DNA of 12,812 nucleotides from Rickettsia typhi (lineage in GTDB: Bacteria > Pseudomonadota > Alphaproteobacteria > Rickettsiales > Rickettsiaceae). Position 1 is the first letter of the stretch; each line of letters begins with the position of its first letter. The notes below the pieces were generated by a model. That model did no database searches, was not told where the DNA came from, and saw only the letters and a list, made by a program, of their open reading frames with translations. The stretch covers positions 1-12,812 of the forward strand of contig CAMCXV010000033.1 in NCBI GenBank assembly GCA_945883665.1, written 5' to 3'. Of this stretch, positions 1-6,985 are shown in pieces. Both the position numbers and the translations under genes were made by a program.

Positions 1-1
1 T

Positions 2-347
2 TTTTTACCGGCAAAATATTCTAATCATTTTAAGGTAGTCAGTTATTCTAGAATAATACAGTTATGGTCTATAGTTTAATACTTCCGTTAGTTATATTAA
101 TACATCAGCTAAAAGGTGAGCAAACTGGGGCATGTTTTATAGATTCAACTTGTTGGTAGCAGGTGATTTAAGCGAAGGGTTATTAGGAAAATTATTTGGC
201 GATAAAGCATATATTTTCAAGGAATTTAGGATGAATCTTGAACATACAAGGCATAGATCACCTCTCAATTTTTTAGTTCATATCATTGCTTGCATTGTTA
301 GCTATGCTCTTACTAAATTAACATATCTAAAAACAGTTTACATCTAA
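2..347 (+). pseudogene. decayed IS982-family transposase
   Basis: This is a remnant of an IS982-type DDE transposase with homology in three successive forward frames. Frame 2 (from base 2) reads a piece like FKVVSYSRIIQL, which resembles the family's F.LVSYNRFVEL segment, and stops near 77. Frame 1 (about 70-150) reads LILPLVILIHQ and then TGACFIDST, which contains the first catalytic Asp (codon 142-144). Frame 3 (about 156-347) reads GKLFGDKAYI, with the second catalytic Asp at 201-203, and then jumps to LEHTRHRSPLNFLVHIIACI, the typical C-terminal block. The stretch between these last two blocks, which should carry the catalytic Glu, is missing (junction near 225-236). The gene cannot make an active enzyme. 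The 5' part lies outside the window. The element's right end may lie around 350-378, but no matching left inverted repeat is available. The family call comes from remembered motifs, not from a search. Confidence 0.72.
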
Positions 348-399
348 TTCTAAACTCTCCTTATCCTAAATTCGCGTTGACAGGAGGCGACAGAAACAT

Positions 400-972
400 T
401 TAAATACCTTCCCATCTTTTAATTAAATTTGTCTCAATATCGAATAAATCTAATACTCTTGTTACAGAGTGGTTGATTACATCATCTAAACTAGCTGGTT
501 GATTGTAAAAAGCTGGAACAGGAGGGCATATTGCAACGCCAATTCTAGATAGTTTGAGCATATTTTCTAAATGAATGGGACTAAATGGTGTTTCTCTTGT
601 CATTAAAACTAATTTTTTTTGTTCTTTGATTATTACACCAGCTGCTCTTATGGTTAAATCATTTTCAAAACCAGAAGCTATTGCGGATAATGTTTTCATA
701 CTACATGGTGCTATAATCATGCCCATTACTTTAAAAGATCCGCTAGAAATTTTTGCGCCAATATCACTAGGGTTATAAACATAATTTGCAAGATTCTTAA
801 TCTCATTTATTGAAAATGATATCTCGGTTGCAATGCTCAAATTAGCTGATTTAGAAATAATTAAGTGAGTTTCTACATCGTATTCTTTTAATATTTCAAG
901 TAATCTTATCCCGTAAATTGCTCCCGAAGCACCAGTAATAGCAATGATAATTTTTTTAACTTGTTTTGTCAT
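400..972 (-). CDS. ubiX: flavin prenyltransferase UbiX
   Basis: UbiX joins a dimethylallyl group to FMN to make prenyl-FMN, the cofactor of the decarboxylase UbiD in ubiquinone synthesis. It acts in the cytoplasm as a dodecamer in characterised members. The 190-residue protein has the expected size and shows the N-terminal FMN loop TGASGA (residues 13-18), [12 protein letters not shown] (88-99), [13 protein letters not shown] (126-138), CPPVPAFY (149-156) and a terminal RWEG. The start was set at the ATG giving MTKQVKK, directly before the first beta strand. A GTG 33 bases further upstream is in frame but would add an unusual cysteine-rich tail. There is no clear Shine-Dalgarno sequence. The gene stands alone on this strand: the IS982 remnant lies on one side and a gene-poor stretch on the other. 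The partner ubiD is not in the window. All key motifs are intact, so it should be functional. Confidence 0.93.
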   Translation of the reverse strand: MTKQVKKIIIAITGASGAIYGIRLLEILKEYDVETHLIISKSANLSIATEISFSINEIKNLANYVYNPSDIGAKISSGSFKVMGMIIAPCSMKTLSAIASGFENDLTIRAAGVIIKEQKKLVLMTRETPFSPIHLENMLKLSRIGVAICPPVPAFYNQPASLDDVINHSVTRVLDLFDIETNLIKRWEGI

Positions 973-1145
973 ATTTAAAAAACACTTACATAAATAATAA
1001 TCCACTTTAACTCATTAAATACAAGCTTGCAAGATAGGTGTAAAATTCTGTGGTATTTTTGTAAAATGAGTTAGAGTCAATTCGTAGTAAAACAACAATT
1101 AATTAAAAAATTAACTATTAGTTAGTAATATTTGTTGTACACTTC

Positions 1146-1193
1146 AAGAATATAAAGATAATAAGAAGAAATTTATATTATCTTTATATTCTT
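1146..1193. repeat. perfect 18-bp inverted repeat (hairpin)
   Basis: The left arm at 1146-1163 (AAGAATATAAAGATAATA) and the right arm at 1176-1193 are exact reverse complements, with a 12-base loop between them. The arms are almost all A and T, and no run of T follows, so it does not look like a standard intrinsic terminator. It ends about 30 bases before the probable start codon of the next gene and 18 bases before that gene's likely ribosome binding site. It could be an mRNA 5' structure, a protein binding site or a small palindromic element. The sequence alone does not decide. Confidence 0.75.
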
Positions 1194-1210
1194 CTAAACA
1201 AGTAAATTAT

Positions 1211-1215
1211 GAGGG
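1211..1215 (+). promoter_or_regulatory. Shine-Dalgarno GAGGG deciding a start
   Basis: GAGGG lies 8 bases before the ATG at 1224 and 11 before the ATG at 1227. It overlaps the ATG at 1209, so it argues against 1209 as the start. Such a motif is worth noting because most genes in this window lack a recognisable one. Confidence 0.5.
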
Positions 1216-1223
1216 TATGTATT

Positions 1224-1589
1224 ATGATGAATTACTGGAAAATTTGCGCGAAGCTTAGTACTTCAATACCTGGAATGTATTTTATTGGAAAATTTATGAA
1301 ACCAAAAGATCGAAACGATAATGAGAATCATCATAACGAGAATCATTACAAATTACAATTTCTTGTAGAGAGTAATTCAGAGGAAAATGAGGTTTTAGCT
1401 CATTGTATGGAAAAGAATAATCATCCTTACAACGAGAATCATTACAAATTACAATTTCTTGTAGAAAGCAATTCAGGAGAAAATGAGGTTTTAGGTCATT
1501 GTGTAGAACGTGCTACTCATACTCTTAATGAGCATTCTCATACCTCTGCAGGAGTTGAAGTATCAGGAGAGTCTCATGTAGAATTATGA
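1224..1589 (+). CDS. histidine-rich repeat protein, unknown function
   Basis: I do not recognise this 121-residue protein. The first 30 residues (MMNYWKICAKLSTSIPGMYF...) are mildly hydrophobic but not a convincing signal peptide. The rest is polar, acidic and rich in His and Asn. Two 26-residue copies of NENHYKLQFLVESNS[EG]ENEVL.HC.E begin at about residues 38 and 70 (DNA 1335-1412 and 1431-1508), separated by KNNHPY. A short extra NENHH precedes the first copy, and the tail is again His-rich (THTLNEHSH). Each copy ends in a His-Cys pair, so metal binding is imaginable but unproven. The copies differ at 7 of 78 bases, in five codons, two of them silent, and both keep the frame open, which suggests a translated gene. 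An earlier ATG (1209) is in frame, but GAGGG favours 1224. The gene stands alone, behind a strong hairpin and convergent with ruvB. It could be a lineage-specific protein or a chance-preserved remnant. Confidence 0.55.
   Translation: MMNYWKICAKLSTSIPGMYFIGKFMKPKDRNDNENHHNENHYKLQFLVESNSEENEVLAHCMEKNNHPYNENHYKLQFLVESNSGENEVLGHCVERATHTLNEHSHTSAGVEVSGESHVEL
1335..1508 (+). repeat. two 78-bp direct repeats, 96-bp period
   Basis: Copy 1 is 1335-1412 and copy 2 is 1431-1508, with an 18-base spacer. The first 35 bases of each copy are identical and 71 of 78 bases match overall. The period of 96 is a multiple of three, so the reading frame is kept. The pattern fits a tandem duplication within a coding gene followed by modest divergence. 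Confidence 0.9.
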
Positions 1590-1624
1590 TTTAGAATTGT
1601 ATTTCTTATAAAGCATAAGCGTTA

Positions 1625-1666
1625 AGTTAACCTTGAGTTTTTATTATGCAAAACACAAGGTTAACT
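1625..1666. terminator. candidate bidirectional terminator hairpin
   Basis: An 11-bp stem (1625-1635 with 1656-1666, core GTTAACCTTG / CAAGGTTAAC) continues, after one A-A mismatch, into a 5-bp inner stem (GTTTT / AAAAC) around an 8-base loop. It lies between two convergent genes and covers the last base or two before the ruvB stop codon. Its position suits a shared terminator, but neither side has a strong T run after the stem, so termination is inferred from structure and place only. Confidence 0.45.
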
Positions 1667-2696
1667 ATTCTTCCTGAAACAATGATTCTTGTGCAAGTAT
1701 TTGATTCTTTGGTTTGGGTATGTCAAGATGTTCAAATGCGCTTCCTGTTATCACTCTTCCACGAGATGTTCTTTGTAAAAGTCCTATTTGAATTAGATAC
1801 GGCTCTATTGCTTCTTCTATAGTGTCGCGTTGCTCTGAGAGGGCGGCAGCGATCGTTTCAATACCCACTGGTCCGCCATTATAGTTGTCAATAATAAATT
1901 TTAAATAACGATAATCGTTGCTATCTAGACCTAATTTATCTACTTCCATTCTATTTAATGCGTTGTCGGATATTTTTCCTGTGATTTGAAGATTATTATC
2001 AACTGATGCAAAGTCACGAACTCTTTTTAGTAGCCTTAGTGCAATTCTAGGAGTTCCGCGAGAACGATATGCTATTTCCTTTGCGCCTTCTTGGGTTATG
2101 CTAGTATCTAGTAATTTTGCTGCTCTGATTAGAACATTTTCAAGCTCGTCAGAATTATAAAAATTGAGACGAAGTGGTATGCCGAATCTATCACGAAGTG
2201 GGTTGCTTAATAATCCTAATCTAGTGGTGGCTCCAATCAAGGTGAATTTTGGTAGGTCGATACGCAGTGATCTTGCTGCTGGCCCTTCTCCTATTATTAT
2301 ATCTAAAAAGAAATCTTCCATAGCAGGATATAAAATTTCTTCAATATTAGTGTTTAATCTATGAATTTCATCAATAAATAATACGTCATTTTCTTGTAAA
2401 TTAGTTAAGATACCAGCAAGATCAGCGGCTTTTGATAAAGCAGGACCGCTTGTTGCTTTAAAATTAACACCCATCTCTTTTGACACTATCTGAGCAAGAG
2501 AAGTTTTGCCAAGGCCTGGAGGACCATAAAAAAGCGTATGATCTAGTGATTCACCACGATTTCTAGCTGCTTGTATAAATATGCCAAGATTTGTTTTAAG
2601 CTGTTCTTGACCAATAAAATCCTTAAGCAAGTTTGGTCTTAGATTAAACTCATGGTCTGTTTCTAATTTCGTCCCTTTCAGAATTTCTTTGTTCAT
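1665..2696 (-). CDS. ruvB: Holliday junction branch migration ATPase RuvB
   Basis: RuvB is the hexameric AAA+ motor that, with RuvA, drives branch migration of Holliday junctions in recombinational repair. The 343-residue length is normal. Visible motifs are Walker A GPPGLGKT (residues 58-65), Walker B FIDEIHRL (107-114), sensor 1 GATTR (155-159) and the arginine finger region SNPLRDRFG (164-172). The small lid domain ([20 protein letters not shown]) follows, then the C-terminal winged helix with [12 protein letters not shown]. The gene follows ruvA with 3 bases between, so the two are surely one transcript. No ruvC is present here; in Rickettsiales ruvC is commonly placed elsewhere. The stop codon lies within the hairpin that separates it from the convergent gene. 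All key residues are present. Confidence 0.97.
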   Translation of the reverse strand: MNKEILKGTKLETDHEFNLRPNLLKDFIGQEQLKTNLGIFIQAARNRGESLDHTLFYGPPGLGKTSLAQIVSKEMGVNFKATSGPALSKAADLAGILTNLQENDVLFIDEIHRLNTNIEEILYPAMEDFFLDIIIGEGPAARSLRIDLPKFTLIGATTRLGLLSNPLRDRFGIPLRLNFYNSDELENVLIRAAKLLDTSITQEGAKEIAYRSRGTPRIALRLLKRVRDFASVDNNLQITGKISDNALNRMEVDKLGLDSNDYRYLKFIIDNYNGGPVGIETIAAALSEQRDTIEEAIEPYLIQIGLLQRTSRGRVITGSAFEHLDIPKPKNQILAQESLFQEE

Positions 2697-2699
2697 AAA

Positions 2700-3293
2700 T
2701 TATCCTAGAGTTTCATTTTTTAAAGCAGCTTTTATAAGGTCATTTAAAGAGCTGTTTTTATCTTGAGATAATATTGAGCTCACTCTGTTCTGAGCATCTG
2801 CTCTACTTACTCCTAATGCAACTAGAGCGGAGATTGCATCAATAGCATTGTTTCCTAATGTGAATTTAGTGATATCTGTTTCTTTTATATATTCTGAGGA
2901 GTATTTATCTTTTAGTTCAGTGATTATCCTTTCTGCTAATTTTTTACCAACTCCAGAAACTCGATTAAAAGCTATTGTATCTTTTGTTGCCAAAGCATAA
3001 CTTATTTCTTCAGGGCTTAAAGTTGATAAAATTGCTAATGACATCTTGGTGCCCACACCTTTTACCGATTGAAGCAGAGTGAATGTATTTTTTTCTTCAC
3101 TATTATAAAAACCGTATAAATGAATATGATCTTCTCTAACATGTGTTTCAATTAGCAGTGTAACTGCGCTACCAAGATTTAAATTTGCTAGAGTTTTACT
3201 TGAGCAAAATACTAGATAACCAACGCCACTAGCATCGATTATAGCATGGTCATGGTAACAAGAATCAACTATACCTTTAAGTTTTCCTATCAT
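2700..3293 (-). CDS. ruvA: Holliday junction binding protein RuvA
   Basis: RuvA forms the tetramer that clamps the four-way DNA junction and loads RuvB. At 197 residues it is of usual size. The N-terminal OB-fold begins MIGKLKGIV and includes ETHVREDHIHLYGF (about 49-62). Two helix-hairpin-helix motifs follow: VKGVGTKMSLAIL (77-89) and VSGVGKKLAERII (112-124), each with the G-x-G that contacts the DNA backbone. The C-terminal domain III (about 150-197, AISALVALGVSRADAQNRV) is the RuvB-contacting part. It is the first gene of the ruvAB operon. A good -35/-10 pair on this strand lies 40-67 bases upstream of the ATG. The Shine-Dalgarno sequence is not evident. Confidence 0.96.
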   Translation of the reverse strand: MIGKLKGIVDSCYHDHAIIDASGVGYLVFCSSKTLANLNLGSAVTLLIETHVREDHIHLYGFYNSEEKNTFTLLQSVKGVGTKMSLAILSTLSPEEISYALATKDTIAFNRVSGVGKKLAERIITELKDKYSSEYIKETDITKFTLGNNAIDAISALVALGVSRADAQNRVSSILSQDKNSSLNDLIKAALKNETLG

Positions 3294-3328
3294 AGAAAGA
3301 TAAATTAGTTTATTATTTTTTATTTGAT

Positions 3329-3337
3329 TGGTATAAT
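3329..3337 (+). promoter_or_regulatory. candidate extended -10 promoter for MFS gene
   Basis: TGGTATAAT is a consensus TATAAT (3332-3337) with the TG of an extended -10 element at 3329-3330. The -35 region is weak (TTTATT at 3309-3314), which extended -10 promoters tolerate. Transcription would begin near 3344, about 40 bases before the start codon of the transporter gene. Its -10 bases coincide with those of the promoter on the other strand. Confidence 0.5.
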
Positions 3338-3360
3338 AACATCTAGAAAATTTTTGGCAA
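3333..3360 (-). promoter_or_regulatory. candidate sigma-70 promoter for ruvAB
   Basis: Read on the minus strand, TTGCCA (complement of 3355-3360) is followed after 16 bases by TATTAT (complement of 3333-3338). Each hexamer matches the consensus at five of six positions. Transcription would begin near 3326, leaving a leader of about 33 bases before the ruvA ATG. It was read by eye and not tested against background frequency in this AT-rich DNA. Confidence 0.5.
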
Positions 3361-3383
3361 ATAAATCATAGCGATAATTCATT

Positions 3384-4643
3384 TTGCGCATTTCAGACAA
3401 AACTTCATATTTAATAGCAATTTTTGCAACTATTGTGCGCTATTATGATTACGCCCTGTTTGGATTATCTGCTTCGGCTATTGCTAGCGCTTTTATGCCG
3501 GGAGGGATCGGTAGTGATAAATTACTTAATTTTTTTATAGTTTTTAGTATTTCAGTAGCGGCGAGACCTATTGGTTCTATTATTTTCGGTAGTATTAGTG
3601 ACAAAATAGGTAGAGTTGCGTCAGTTAAGATTACAACGATGATTTCGTCATTATCTGTGGTCGTTATAGCTATATTACCTAGTTATGAGATGATTGGTTT
3701 TTTAGCGACTATAGTTCTTATATTTTCTAGAATGATATTCATTATGAGTTTGGCTGGAGAGATTGATGCAATTAAAGTATATATATCCGAAAAAACTGGC
3801 AAGAAATCTAGGCATTTAGCTAGTAGTGTTGTTTCATTTTCAGCTCAATTAGGGGCTTTTGCAGCGGCTTGTATGTATCAGTTTACATTTACTATCACAG
3901 AGTTAAATTGGCTTTGGAGGGTTAATTTTGTTGCAGGCGGTTTGTTGGGGTTGCTAGTTTTTTTCTTGCGGAAGTCAATTCATGAAAGTAGTTACTATAT
4001 AAAAAACAAATTGAAAAATGAAGGCGATGATGAACCGGCGCTGCTAAAAATATTAGTTCAAAATAGGTTGAAATTTGTATTAGCATTAATACTTAGCGGT
4101 GGTATTGGTGCGAGTTATAATTTCCTTATCATTTTTTTGGGTACTTTTGCCGCTGAAATTGTAGGTGGCATTTCTCATCAGAATGCGGCAAAAAATAATG
4201 TGATTTTAATTATCGTTTATGCATTTTCATGTTTGATATCTGGTATTTTAGCCGATAGAATATCTGTATATAAACAAATATTTATATCGCTAATAATAAT
4301 GGTTTGTTTGTGCTTTGTAATGGAATTACTAGGCAAGGATAATGTGGTTTCTTTTCCAATCCATATGGCATTGGTTTTTTTCGTTCCAATTTACATGATT
4401 CCAATACAGGTTAAATTACAGTCAATTTTTCCTGCTAATATAAGGGTTAGAATGTGTAGTTTGGCGCATTCACTTGGAAGTATGTTTCTATCTTCAACAA
4501 TAGCTTTTATTTGCATGTTATTATGGAAATATACAGGAAGTTTTTCAGCAGTTTATTTATATTTTATAAGCATAATTTTGTTGATTATTGGTGTAGTATT
4601 TGTAATGATGAAGTCTGATTATCAGAATATGTTTGAGATATAA
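3384..4643 (+). CDS. MFS transporter, MHS/ProP-like family
   Basis: This is a 419-residue inner membrane protein with about 12 hydrophobic segments. It matches the metabolite:H+ symporter group (ProP, ShiA and relatives). TM1 carries RYYDYALFG (residues 19-27), like the family's WYDFALYG. The loop between TM2 and TM3 has RPIGSIIFGSISDKIGR (61-77), which includes the MFS motif A. TM4 has SLAGEIDAIKVYISE, and WRVNFVAGGLLGLLVFFLR (178-196) matches the TM6 end of the group. The late FPANIRVRMCSLAHSLG matches the family's FP..VR....L.Y.LG. The start is TTG: an in-frame TAA lies 9 bases upstream and the next ATG (residue 38) would remove TM1. No Shine-Dalgarno sequence is visible. Rickettsiales carry many ProP-like paralogues whose substrates are mostly unknown, so a compatible solute or host metabolite is only a guess. 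Confidence 0.88.
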   Translation: MRISDKTSYLIAIFATIVRYYDYALFGLSASAIASAFMPGGIGSDKLLNFFIVFSISVAARPIGSIIFGSISDKIGRVASVKITTMISSLSVVVIAILPSYEMIGFLATIVLIFSRMIFIMSLAGEIDAIKVYISEKTGKKSRHLASSVVSFSAQLGAFAAACMYQFTFTITELNWLWRVNFVAGGLLGLLVFFLRKSIHESSYYIKNKLKNEGDDEPALLKILVQNRLKFVLALILSGGIGASYNFLIIFLGTFAAEIVGGISHQNAAKNNVILIIVYAFSCLISGILADRISVYKQIFISLIIMVCLCFVMELLGKDNVVSFPIHMALVFFVPIYMIPIQVKLQSIFPANIRVRMCSLAHSLGSMFLSSTIAFICMLLWKYTGSFSAVYLYFISIILLIIGVVFVMMKSDYQNMFEI

Positions 4644-4773
4644 ATATATTCATTTAGTAATGAGTAAATTTATCTTCATAGAAATGTCTCAAACAGCTTA
4701 TTTTGTTATTAAAAAATATTAATTACTTCTTGCTTTGCAAAATTAGATGACTAAATCTTTTTTTGCTGTTATG

Positions 4774-4801
4774 TTGATTTTTAAGTAATTTATTTTATTT
4801 T
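4774..4801 (+). promoter_or_regulatory. weak candidate promoter for atp operon
   Basis: TTGATT (4774-4779) and TATTTT (4796-4801) are separated by 16 bases and would start transcription about 20 bases before atpH. The 185-bp gap between the transporter gene and atpH must hold the promoter unless the operon is read through. In such AT-rich DNA, however, hexamers of this quality are common. Confidence 0.25.
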
Positions 4802-4828
4802 AGGGGCTTAAAATTTACGAATATAGAT

Positions 4829-5380
4829 ATGATTGATCAAAAGATTGTTAGAAATTATGCTTCATGTTTGTTTAGTAACGTTAAATCTGACTTAGAGCAT
4901 CAAAAAGTCTTGGATCAAATATCTTTATTTAATCAGCTTTTATTAAGTTCTGAGTTGATTCGTTTTTCTCTATATTCACCTATTATTTCTAAATCTGATA
5001 AATTAAAATTACTGAAGGTTTTTATGGAAAGGTTTGAATTTGAAAAATTAGTAAGTCAGTTTTTTATAGTGATTATTAAAAATTCTCGTTTTGAAATATT
5101 GTCATCTGTGGTCGAGCAATATCAGTATTTGCTTAACGAAGCTAGAGGTGTAAAACTTGTTACAGTGGAATCTATTGTAAAAGAGCCGAATGAAAAAATT
5201 CTAAATATCATAAAAATTTATCTGGAAAATAAATTAAAGAAAATTGTTGAGTTTAATACGATTCAAAATGAATCACTAATTGGTGGTGTAGTTATAAAAT
5301 ATGATAGTTTATTCTATGATTGTTCTATTTCTGGTATTTTGGACAGGACTGCAAAAATTGCTAAACTTGCCAAAATATAA
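4829..5380 (+). CDS. atpH: ATP synthase F1 subunit delta
   Basis: The delta subunit (OSCP homologue) sits on top of the alpha3-beta3 ring and ties F1 to the peripheral stalk. At 183 residues it is of normal length. The N-terminal helical domain starts IVRNYASCLF (6-15), like the family's YA.ALF, and is followed by SELIRFSLYSPIISKSDKLKLL. The C-terminal part has LLNEARGVKLVTVESIVKEP and ends in NESLIGGVVIKYDSLFYDCSISGIL, the most conserved stretch of the family. It is the first gene of the F1 cluster; in alphaproteobacteria the Fo genes atpB, E and F lie elsewhere, as here. The ATG has no clear Shine-Dalgarno sequence. The 58-bp gap to atpA is AT-rich but holds a good ribosome binding site for atpA. 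Confidence 0.94.
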   Translation: MIDQKIVRNYASCLFSNVKSDLEHQKVLDQISLFNQLLLSSELIRFSLYSPIISKSDKLKLLKVFMERFEFEKLVSQFFIVIIKNSRFEILSSVVEQYQYLLNEARGVKLVTVESIVKEPNEKILNIIKIYLENKLKKIVEFNTIQNESLIGGVVIKYDSLFYDCSISGILDRTAKIAKLAKI

Positions 5381-5423
5381 AAGTAGTTTTGGATAGTAAA
5401 AAAGTTTATTATAAATATTATTT

Positions 5424-5429
5424 AAGGAG
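5424..5429 (+). promoter_or_regulatory. strong Shine-Dalgarno AAGGAG of atpA
   Basis: AAGGAG is a full match to the anti-Shine-Dalgarno core and lies 9 bases before the atpA ATG. It is the best ribosome binding site in the window. This fits the need for three alpha subunits per F1 complex, although atpD, needed in the same number, has only a weak AAAGG. Confidence 0.75.
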
Positions 5430-5438
5430 TTTTAAGAA

Positions 5439-6980
5439 ATGAAGATAAATCCATCTGAGATATCTGAGATTTTAAAAAAAGAAATAGGTGATATAGATCA
5501 AATTTCTAAATTGCAAGAAGTTGGCTATGTTGTTGCTGTGGGCGATGGTATTGCTAAAATTCATGGAATGGATAATGTTCAAGCTGGAGAAATGGTGGAG
5601 TTTGATTCTGGCGTGAAAGGTATGGTTCTCAATCTTGAAACAGATACTATAGGCGTTGTAATTATGGGCGACGATAGATCTGTTATGCAAGGTGATATAG
5701 TAAAAAGAACGGGTGAAATTCTTAGTACTCCTGTTGGACCTGCTATGCTTGGAAGGGTTGTTGATGCGCTTGGTAATCCAATTGATGGAAAAGGTGCTAT
5801 TAACACAAAAGAACATCGTCATGTAGAAACAAAAGCCCCTGGTATTATTGCAAGAAAATCTGTTCACGAGCCAGTCCAAACTGGTATTAAAGCGATTGAT
5901 ACCTTAATACCAATCGGCAGGGGACAAAGAGAATTAATAATAGGTGATCGTCAAACAGGGAAGACGGCAATTGCAATAGATACGATTATAAATCAAAAAC
6001 ATGCTCATTTAAGTAATGAAGATGCTGATAAAATTTTCTGTGTTTATGTGGCAATCGGTCAAAAGAGATCAACGGTTGCGCAAATAGTAAAGAAATTAGA
6101 AGAAGCTGGTGCTTTGTCTTATACTGTTGTTGTTGCTGCAACTGCTTCCGACCCAGCGCCATTGCAATTTTTGGCTCCTTATACTGGTTGTACAATTGGT
6201 GAATATTTTAGAGATAATGGGATGCATGCGCTTGTTGTTTATGATGATTTGACTAAACATGCGATAGCTTATCGTCAGATTTCATTGCTTCTTAGAAGAC
6301 CTCCAGGTCGCGAGGCTTATCCAGGAGATGTGTTTTATTTGCATTCAAGATTATTGGAGCGAGCAGCGAAGCTTTCTGATAAAAATGGAGGTGGTTCTCT
6401 AACTGCGCTGCCAATTATTGAAACCCAAGCTGGTGACGTTTCAGCTTATATTCCAACTAACGTTATTTCAATAACTGATGGTCAAATATTTTTAGAAAGT
6501 GAATTATTTCATAAAGGTATAAGACCAGCTGTAAATGTGGGTATTTCTGTGAGTAGGGTAGGATCGGCGGCTCAAATTAAAGCAATGAAAAAAGTTGCTG
6601 GGTCTTTAAAGTTGGAGCTTGCTCAATTTCGTGAGATGGAATCTTTTGCTCAATTTGGCTCGGATCTTGACTCTGCAACTCAGAAATTAATACAACATGG
6701 TTTGAAATTAACGGAAATTCTTAAACAACCGCAATATTCACCTTTTGTTGTGGAAGAACAAGTTGTTACTCTTTATTCTGGTGTGCGTGGGTATCTTGAG
6801 AAGATAAAACCATCGGATGTAAAGAAATTTGAACATGAGTTTATTTCTAGTATTCGTTTAACTGGTGATTCAATATTAAATGCTATTAGGCAAGAAAAAG
6901 ATTTAAGTAGCGCTACAGAGGAAAAGTTAAAGCTTTTTCTTGAGGGTTTTTTAAAAGATTTTTTAGATAATAATCAATAA
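5439..6980 (+). CDS. atpA: ATP synthase F1 subunit alpha
   Basis: Alpha subunits alternate with beta in the F1 hexamer and carry the non-catalytic nucleotide sites. The 513 residues are the normal length. The N-terminal beta-barrel reads [17 protein letters not shown] (28-44). Walker A GDRQTGKT falls at 169-176, the same positions as in E. coli alpha. The subunit signature [17 protein letters not shown] includes the arginine that reaches into the beta catalytic site. [22 protein letters not shown] and [13 protein letters not shown] in the C-terminal helical domain are also present. It follows atpH and ends 5 bases before atpG, so it belongs to the atp operon. Its ribosome binding site is strong. 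No substitution at a key residue was seen. Confidence 0.98.
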   Translation: MKINPSEISEILKKEIGDIDQISKLQEVGYVVAVGDGIAKIHGMDNVQAGEMVEFDSGVKGMVLNLETDTIGVVIMGDDRSVMQGDIVKRTGEILSTPVGPAMLGRVVDALGNPIDGKGAINTKEHRHVETKAPGIIARKSVHEPVQTGIKAIDTLIPIGRGQRELIIGDRQTGKTAIAIDTIINQKHAHLSNEDADKIFCVYVAIGQKRSTVAQIVKKLEEAGALSYTVVVAATASDPAPLQFLAPYTGCTIGEYFRDNGMHALVVYDDLTKHAIAYRQISLLLRRPPGREAYPGDVFYLHSRLLERAAKLSDKNGGGSLTALPIIETQAGDVSAYIPTNVISITDGQIFLESELFHKGIRPAVNVGISVSRVGSAAQIKAMKKVAGSLKLELAQFREMESFAQFGSDLDSATQKLIQHGLKLTEILKQPQYSPFVVEEQVVTLYSGVRGYLEKIKPSDVKKFEHEFISSIRLTGDSILNAIRQEKDLSSATEEKLKLFLEGFLKDFLDNNQ

Positions 6981-6985
6981 TTAGT

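Noticed and set aside
43..56. 14-bp perfect palindrome TTATTCTAGAATAA
   Set aside because: It falls within the translated remnant of the IS982 transposase and, being AT-rich and isolated, needs no separate explanation.
973..1145. Gene or RNA in the gap upstream of ubiX
   Set aside because: No convincing coding frame was seen. Weak promoter-like hexamers for ubiX on the minus strand are present but of poor match or spacing.
4630..4695. 9-bp inverted repeat TGTTTGAGA / TCTCAAACA at the end of the MFS gene as a terminator
   Set aside because: The arms are 48 bases apart, so the stem is weak. The T-rich tail after it is ordinary for this DNA.
5472..5879. 135-codon open frame antisense to atpA
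   Set aside because: It lies wholly inside a strongly conserved coding region. Its product is low in complexity, rich in Asn, Ser and Phe, and resembles no family; it is a mirror of atpA codon use.
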